Assembly: GCA_902727905.1 (NCBI GenBank)
Contig: CACVAR010000118.1
Span: 1 to 7,252 of the forward strand
From: an uncultured Sulfurovum sp.
GTDB lineage: Bacteria > Campylobacterota > Campylobacteria > Campylobacterales > Sulfurovaceae
Length of the DNA stretch: 7,252 nucleotides
Reading direction: 5' to 3'
In this document: piece after piece, positions 4,355 through 7,252 of the stretch
Layout: each line of letters opens with the position of its first letter
Numbering within the stretch: position 1 is the first letter of the stretch
Position numbers and translations under genes: made by a program
Notes under the pieces: generated by a model
Database searches by the model: none
What the model was told of the DNA's origin: nothing
Seen by the model: the letters and a program-made list of their open reading frames with translations, nothing else

Positions 4355-6004
4355 ATGTTCACACTCGAAAACATACTTCTCATAATTATTGTTGGTCTCA
4401 TACTCTTCAACATACAAACCATTCTTTCAGCCATCATCTTGTTCTTTGAAAATATGCAAGAGGTTGTCGTAGAGAGCATTGAAGACGGAGAAATTCCAAG
4501 TGAAACAGAGGAGATTATTAAACCCTATAAAGATTTTTTAGAATCCCAAGGCTTTACCTACCTCTATGCATACCAATACAATAATATGCTAGAGAAAAAT
4601 AATACGCCTCAGCATACCCTCTATTTTTACAATGAGGAAGAACACATTCATGCTTTTTTGGATACCACACCCATAAAAGGATGCCTACAAGCTCTGACCA
4701 TTAACTACACGACCATTTATGAGAACTTTCAAGTTGTCGCTACCTATGACTGTTTTGCACACAACCTAAAAGTAGCTGACTCGGTTACCCTCTTTGACCA
4801 CTATCATGGTTCATTTGAAAAAGCTTTAATGTCACATAGAGAAGATCGACTAAGTCTCAACGAACCGATACAAACAGAAGTCTTTAGCCAAGAAGGATGT
4901 CTTAACTATAGCCAATATCAAATAGATGAGACCTTTAGGCTCATGATAGAAGAGAACATCATGCATCCAACAGCCAATGGCTATAAATTTAGCCTAAGCA
5001 TTCCTTTCTTTAAATACGTTCAAAATAGCATTAAAGGCTACAAACGTGCTGCCAAAGTATTGATGTTAAAGCAATACATAAAGCAAGAGAAAGCCACTTC
5101 ACAACCCAAGCAACAGCTCTTTTACCAAAACAGTGAAATGCAAGCCCTTGCACAACAACTCAATGAAAAGCCCACAGAAAAAACCCGTGAACAAAAGATT
5201 CAAACTTTCCTAATTTCAGGTTTAGGGTTTGTTTTAGTCTTTGGACTCTTGGGCATTCCTTGGGCTACCTTACCTCTCCTCATTGTCATTCTTATTGTTC
5301 ATGAACTTGGACACTATTTTGCCATGCGATACTTTGGCTACCAAGATACGAGTATCTTTTTTATTCCTTTTTTTGGGGCTGCTGCCAAAGGTGATAAAGA
5401 GCATGTAACCCCTTTTGAAGAGTACATTGTTTCTTTAGCTGGTCCACTGCCGGGAATTATTATTGGGGTGGGAATCTTTATGTATGTAGGTGGAAGTACT
5501 GAACTTAAAGAGATTTCATGGGTTCAACAATATGCACTCTTTTCAATTATACTGAACTACTTAAATCTCCTGCCTATCTATCCTCTTGATGGTGGGAAAA
5601 TTGTTCAATCACTGCTCTTTACCCGTTACCCTAAAGCTCAGTTTTACTTCTTTCTTTTGAGCTTTGTTGTTATTATTCTTGCAGCCATTATGTTAAGAAG
5701 TCCTCTCATTGGTCTCTTTGGAGTTTTTCTCTTTTTTGCTATTAACCATAACTACAAAACCTCTATACTCATTCAAGAAATTATGAAAGAGGCAAGTGAA
5801 GCCCCTTTAAAAGAGCGTATTTTAGCAAAACTAAGTAGTGGAAAAATGTATGAAGATATGGATTTAGCCAAAAAGAGTGCCATGGCAAAACAAGCCCTAA
5901 AGATACTCCGTACACAAAAACCTACTTACCTTCTTATGGTCGTCGGTATTGGTTTTTATGTTCTGCTTTTACTCTTGCCATTTATGAGTAGCTTTATCGT
6001 TTAA
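4355..6004 (+). CDS. Membrane site-2 protease (peptidase M50 family) with a large N-terminal domain
   Basis: The 549-residue integral membrane metalloprotease has the M50 zinc motif HELGH at 316-320 (E317 catalytic) in a membrane segment, and the second metal-binding element NLLPIYPLDGG at 404-414 (D412). LAGPLPG (361-367) is the other conserved intramembrane segment. Hydrophobic stretches lie near 6-30, 283-300, 303-325, 361-378, 392-411, 428-447, 448-465 and 524-545. Between the first and second is a soluble region of about 240 residues with no domain I can name. Site-2 proteases cut substrates within or near the membrane, often in stress signalling or membrane-protein turnover; the substrate is unknown here. 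There is no PDZ domain as in RseP. Residues 475-520 form a lysine-rich loop before the last helix. The gap to the next gene is 13 bp, so they are probably co-transcribed. Confidence 0.88.
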   Translation: MFTLENILLIIIVGLILFNIQTILSAIILFFENMQEVVVESIEDGEIPSETEEIIKPYKDFLESQGFTYLYAYQYNNMLEKNNTPQHTLYFYNEEEHIHAFLDTTPIKGCLQALTINYTTIYENFQVVATYDCFAHNLKVADSVTLFDHYHGSFEKALMSHREDRLSLNEPIQTEVFSQEGCLNYSQYQIDETFRLMIEENIMHPTANGYKFSLSIPFFKYVQNSIKGYKRAAKVLMLKQYIKQEKATSQPKQQLFYQNSEMQALAQQLNEKPTEKTREQKIQTFLISGLGFVLVFGLLGIPWATLPLLIVILIVHELGHYFAMRYFGYQDTSIFFIPFFGAAAKGDKEHVTPFEEYIVSLAGPLPGIIIGVGIFMYVGGSTELKEISWVQQYALFSIILNYLNLLPIYPLDGGKIVQSLLFTRYPKAQFYFFLLSFVVIILAAIMLRSPLIGLFGVFLFFAINHNYKTSILIQEIMKEASEAPLKERILAKLSSGKMYEDMDLAKKSAMAKQALKILRTQKPTYLLMVVGIGFYVLLLLLPFMSSFIV

Positions 6005-6017
6005 AAAGGAATGCACC

Positions 6018-6866
6018 ATGATAACATATAAAAAACTTGATAATGGATTTGAATACCTTGAAGTTCAAAATGAACATGCTGAAGCGAAAATAGCCTTACA
6101 GGGTGCGCATATTTTTCATTACCAAACCAAAGGAGAAGAGCCTCTCTTATGGCTGAGTGAAAAAGCCTATTTTCAAGAAGGCAAAGCCATCCGTGGTGGT
6201 GTACCCATCTGTTTTCCATGGTTTGGTCCACATAAATATGATGCAACACTTCCCCAACATGGATTTGCTAGAAACCAAGAGTGGTCATACATGGCAAAAT
6301 ATGAACTCTCTGACGGTGCTACCCATGTACAGCTCATGCTCACACCAAATGAGGAGACAAGAGCATTATGGGAATACAACTTTGTTCTTGTTTATGATGT
6401 TATTGTCGGTAAAGAGCTAACCTTAGAACTCACCACCATAAACAGTGACACAGAACCGTTTGACGTAACACAAGCACTTCATACCTATTTAAATGTTTCA
6501 GATATTGAGAATGTATCTGTCCAAGGATTAGAAGAGACGGTTTTCTATAACAGTTTAGATGGAAGTTTAGAGAAACAACAGAGTGCTGTCACCATAAAAG
6601 AAGAAGTTGACAGAGTCTATTTTGATGGCTCTTCTAAAGTTACTTTAGAAGATAAAGAACGAGAAATCATACTAAACCAAAGTGGTTCAAACTCACTGGT
6701 AGTGTGGAACCCATGGAAAGAAAAATCTGAAACCATGGCTGACATGTCAAACGATGGTTACAAAACCATGTTATGTTTAGAAACAGCCAATGCTCATAAA
6801 GACTTTGTGCTACTCAACCCAAATGATGTACATACCTTGAAAGTGACTATTTGGGAAAAAAATTAA
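6018..6866 (+). CDS. D-hexose-6-phosphate mutarotase (YeaD/YMR099c type aldose 1-epimerase)
   Basis: The 282-residue protein matches the COG0676 branch of aldose 1-epimerases, which interconvert the alpha and beta anomers of glucose 6-phosphate and similar hexose phosphates in the cytosol. Signatures are LQGAHIFHYQ (28-36 region), KAIRGGVPICFPWFGPH (56-72), HGFARNQEW (81-89), LHTYLNV (154-160) and VVWNPWKEKSETMAD (228-242), followed by LCLETANA (252-259). By analogy to the family, H155 and E255 are the likely catalytic pair and R59 helps bind the phosphate. Length is as expected. AAGGA at 6006-6010, 7 nt before the ATG, supports the start. The link with the upstream protease seems to be only co-transcription. 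Confidence 0.9.
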   Translation: MITYKKLDNGFEYLEVQNEHAEAKIALQGAHIFHYQTKGEEPLLWLSEKAYFQEGKAIRGGVPICFPWFGPHKYDATLPQHGFARNQEWSYMAKYELSDGATHVQLMLTPNEETRALWEYNFVLVYDVIVGKELTLELTTINSDTEPFDVTQALHTYLNVSDIENVSVQGLEETVFYNSLDGSLEKQQSAVTIKEEVDRVYFDGSSKVTLEDKEREIILNQSGSNSLVVWNPWKEKSETMADMSNDGYKTMLCLETANAHKDFVLLNPNDVHTLKVTIWEKN

Positions 6867-6875
6867 TCTAACAGC

Positions 6876-6881
6876 TATACT
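6876..6881 (+). promoter_or_regulatory. Possible weak promoter of the YjbR-type gene
   Basis: TATACT lies in the 34-bp gap after the mutarotase gene, 19 bp before the next ATG, with an AAAAGGA ribosome site in between. No -35 box is seen. The gene may instead simply be read from the upstream operon. Confidence 0.22.
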
Positions 6882-6900
6882 TATGTAAAAGGAATACATT

Positions 6901-7252
6901 ATGACCTTCCAGCAACTCAACACCTACCTCCTAAACAAACCCCACGTCACCTACGACTACCCTTTTGATGAAAAGGTACGGGTTTACCGTATTGCTGAAA
7001 AAATGTTTGCCCTTACTTCAGAAGAGACCCCTCTAACCGTTAATCTCAAATGTGACCCCATCTATGCTTTAGAACTGCGTTCACTTTATGAGGGAGTCAT
7101 TGCTGGGTATCATATGAACAAAAAACATTGGAATACGGTGACCGTAGATGAGAGTAGTGATGTAGATGAAGAGACCATCAAAGAGTTGATTGACCATTCA
7201 TATGATTTGATTTGGTCGAAGTTACCTAAAAAACAGAAAACACTTTTAGAAC
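6901..7252 (+). CDS. YjbR/MmcQ family protein, 3' end cut by the window
   Basis: The open frame from the ATG runs to the right edge, giving 117 residues. It shows the MmcQ/YjbR pattern (CyaY-like fold): MTFQQLNTYLLNKPHVTYDY, PFDEKVRVYRI then KMFALTS, LTVNLKCDP, AGYHMNKKHWNTV, and a terminal ELIDHSYDLIWSKLPKKQ. Family proteins are about 115-125 residues, so only a few residues should be missing. They are described as possible DNA-binding proteins, but the role is not settled. A good ribosome site (AAAAGGA) precedes the start. Codons 2-20 are almost all C- or A-ending (ACC, CTC, AAC, TAC, CAC, GTC), then usage switches to T-ending codons from codon 21; see findings. Confidence 0.82.
   Translation, partial: MTFQQLNTYLLNKPHVTYDYPFDEKVRVYRIAEKMFALTSEETPLTVNLKCDPIYALELRSLYEGVIAGYHMNKKHWNTVTVDESSDVDEETIKELIDHSYDLIWSKLPKKQKTLLE

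Noticed and set aside
6001..6420. Alternative frames within the mutarotase gene on both strands
   Set aside because: They overlap a complete, well-conserved mutarotase frame and show no family features.

Overview
The window is AT-rich (about 36% G+C by eye), with strong AGGA-type ribosome binding sites, TATAAT-like -10 boxes that mostly lack a -35 box, and short gaps between genes. Protein style and gene content (small Sec-secreted proteins, a YeaD-type mutarotase, a PPOX-fold protein, a large site-2 protease) suggest a Campylobacterota chromosome, perhaps Sulfurimonas-like. The phylum is a moderately confident inference and the genus is a guess.

Left part (1-2197), all on the minus strand, looks like an accessory or decaying region. 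Reading in transcription order from 2197 down, it holds an intact BrnT/BrnA toxin-antitoxin operon, then remnants of three other toxin-antitoxin genes: a RelE-type toxin with in-frame stops, a HigA-type antitoxin without its N-terminus, and a VapC-like PIN toxin without its first catalytic Asp. These are followed by two small secreted proteins whose genes overlap by one base (TAATG). The second of them appears to be cut off by an insertion sequence whose transposase N-terminus runs off the left edge of the window. The brnT promoter is near consensus and places the transcript start at or next to the toxin ATG, so the toxin is predicted to be translated leaderless, while brnA has a strong Shine-Dalgarno sequence.

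Middle part (2305-4291), plus strand: a small lipoprotein gene diverges from brnTA. After it comes a promoter region rich in ATTCG/CGAAT inverted repeats, then a Fic-domain AMP-transferase (DUF4172-type N-terminus, built-in inhibitory motif, C-terminal winged helix) joined in an operon with a PPOX-fold FMN-binding protein. The operon ends in a short hairpin with a T tract.

Right part (4307-7252), plus strand, looks like ordinary chromosomal housekeeping or accessory metabolism: a 549-residue membrane site-2 protease (M50), a D-hexose-6-phosphate mutarotase, and a YjbR/MmcQ-type protein that is cut by the right edge close to its end. No tRNA, rRNA or CRISPR array was seen.
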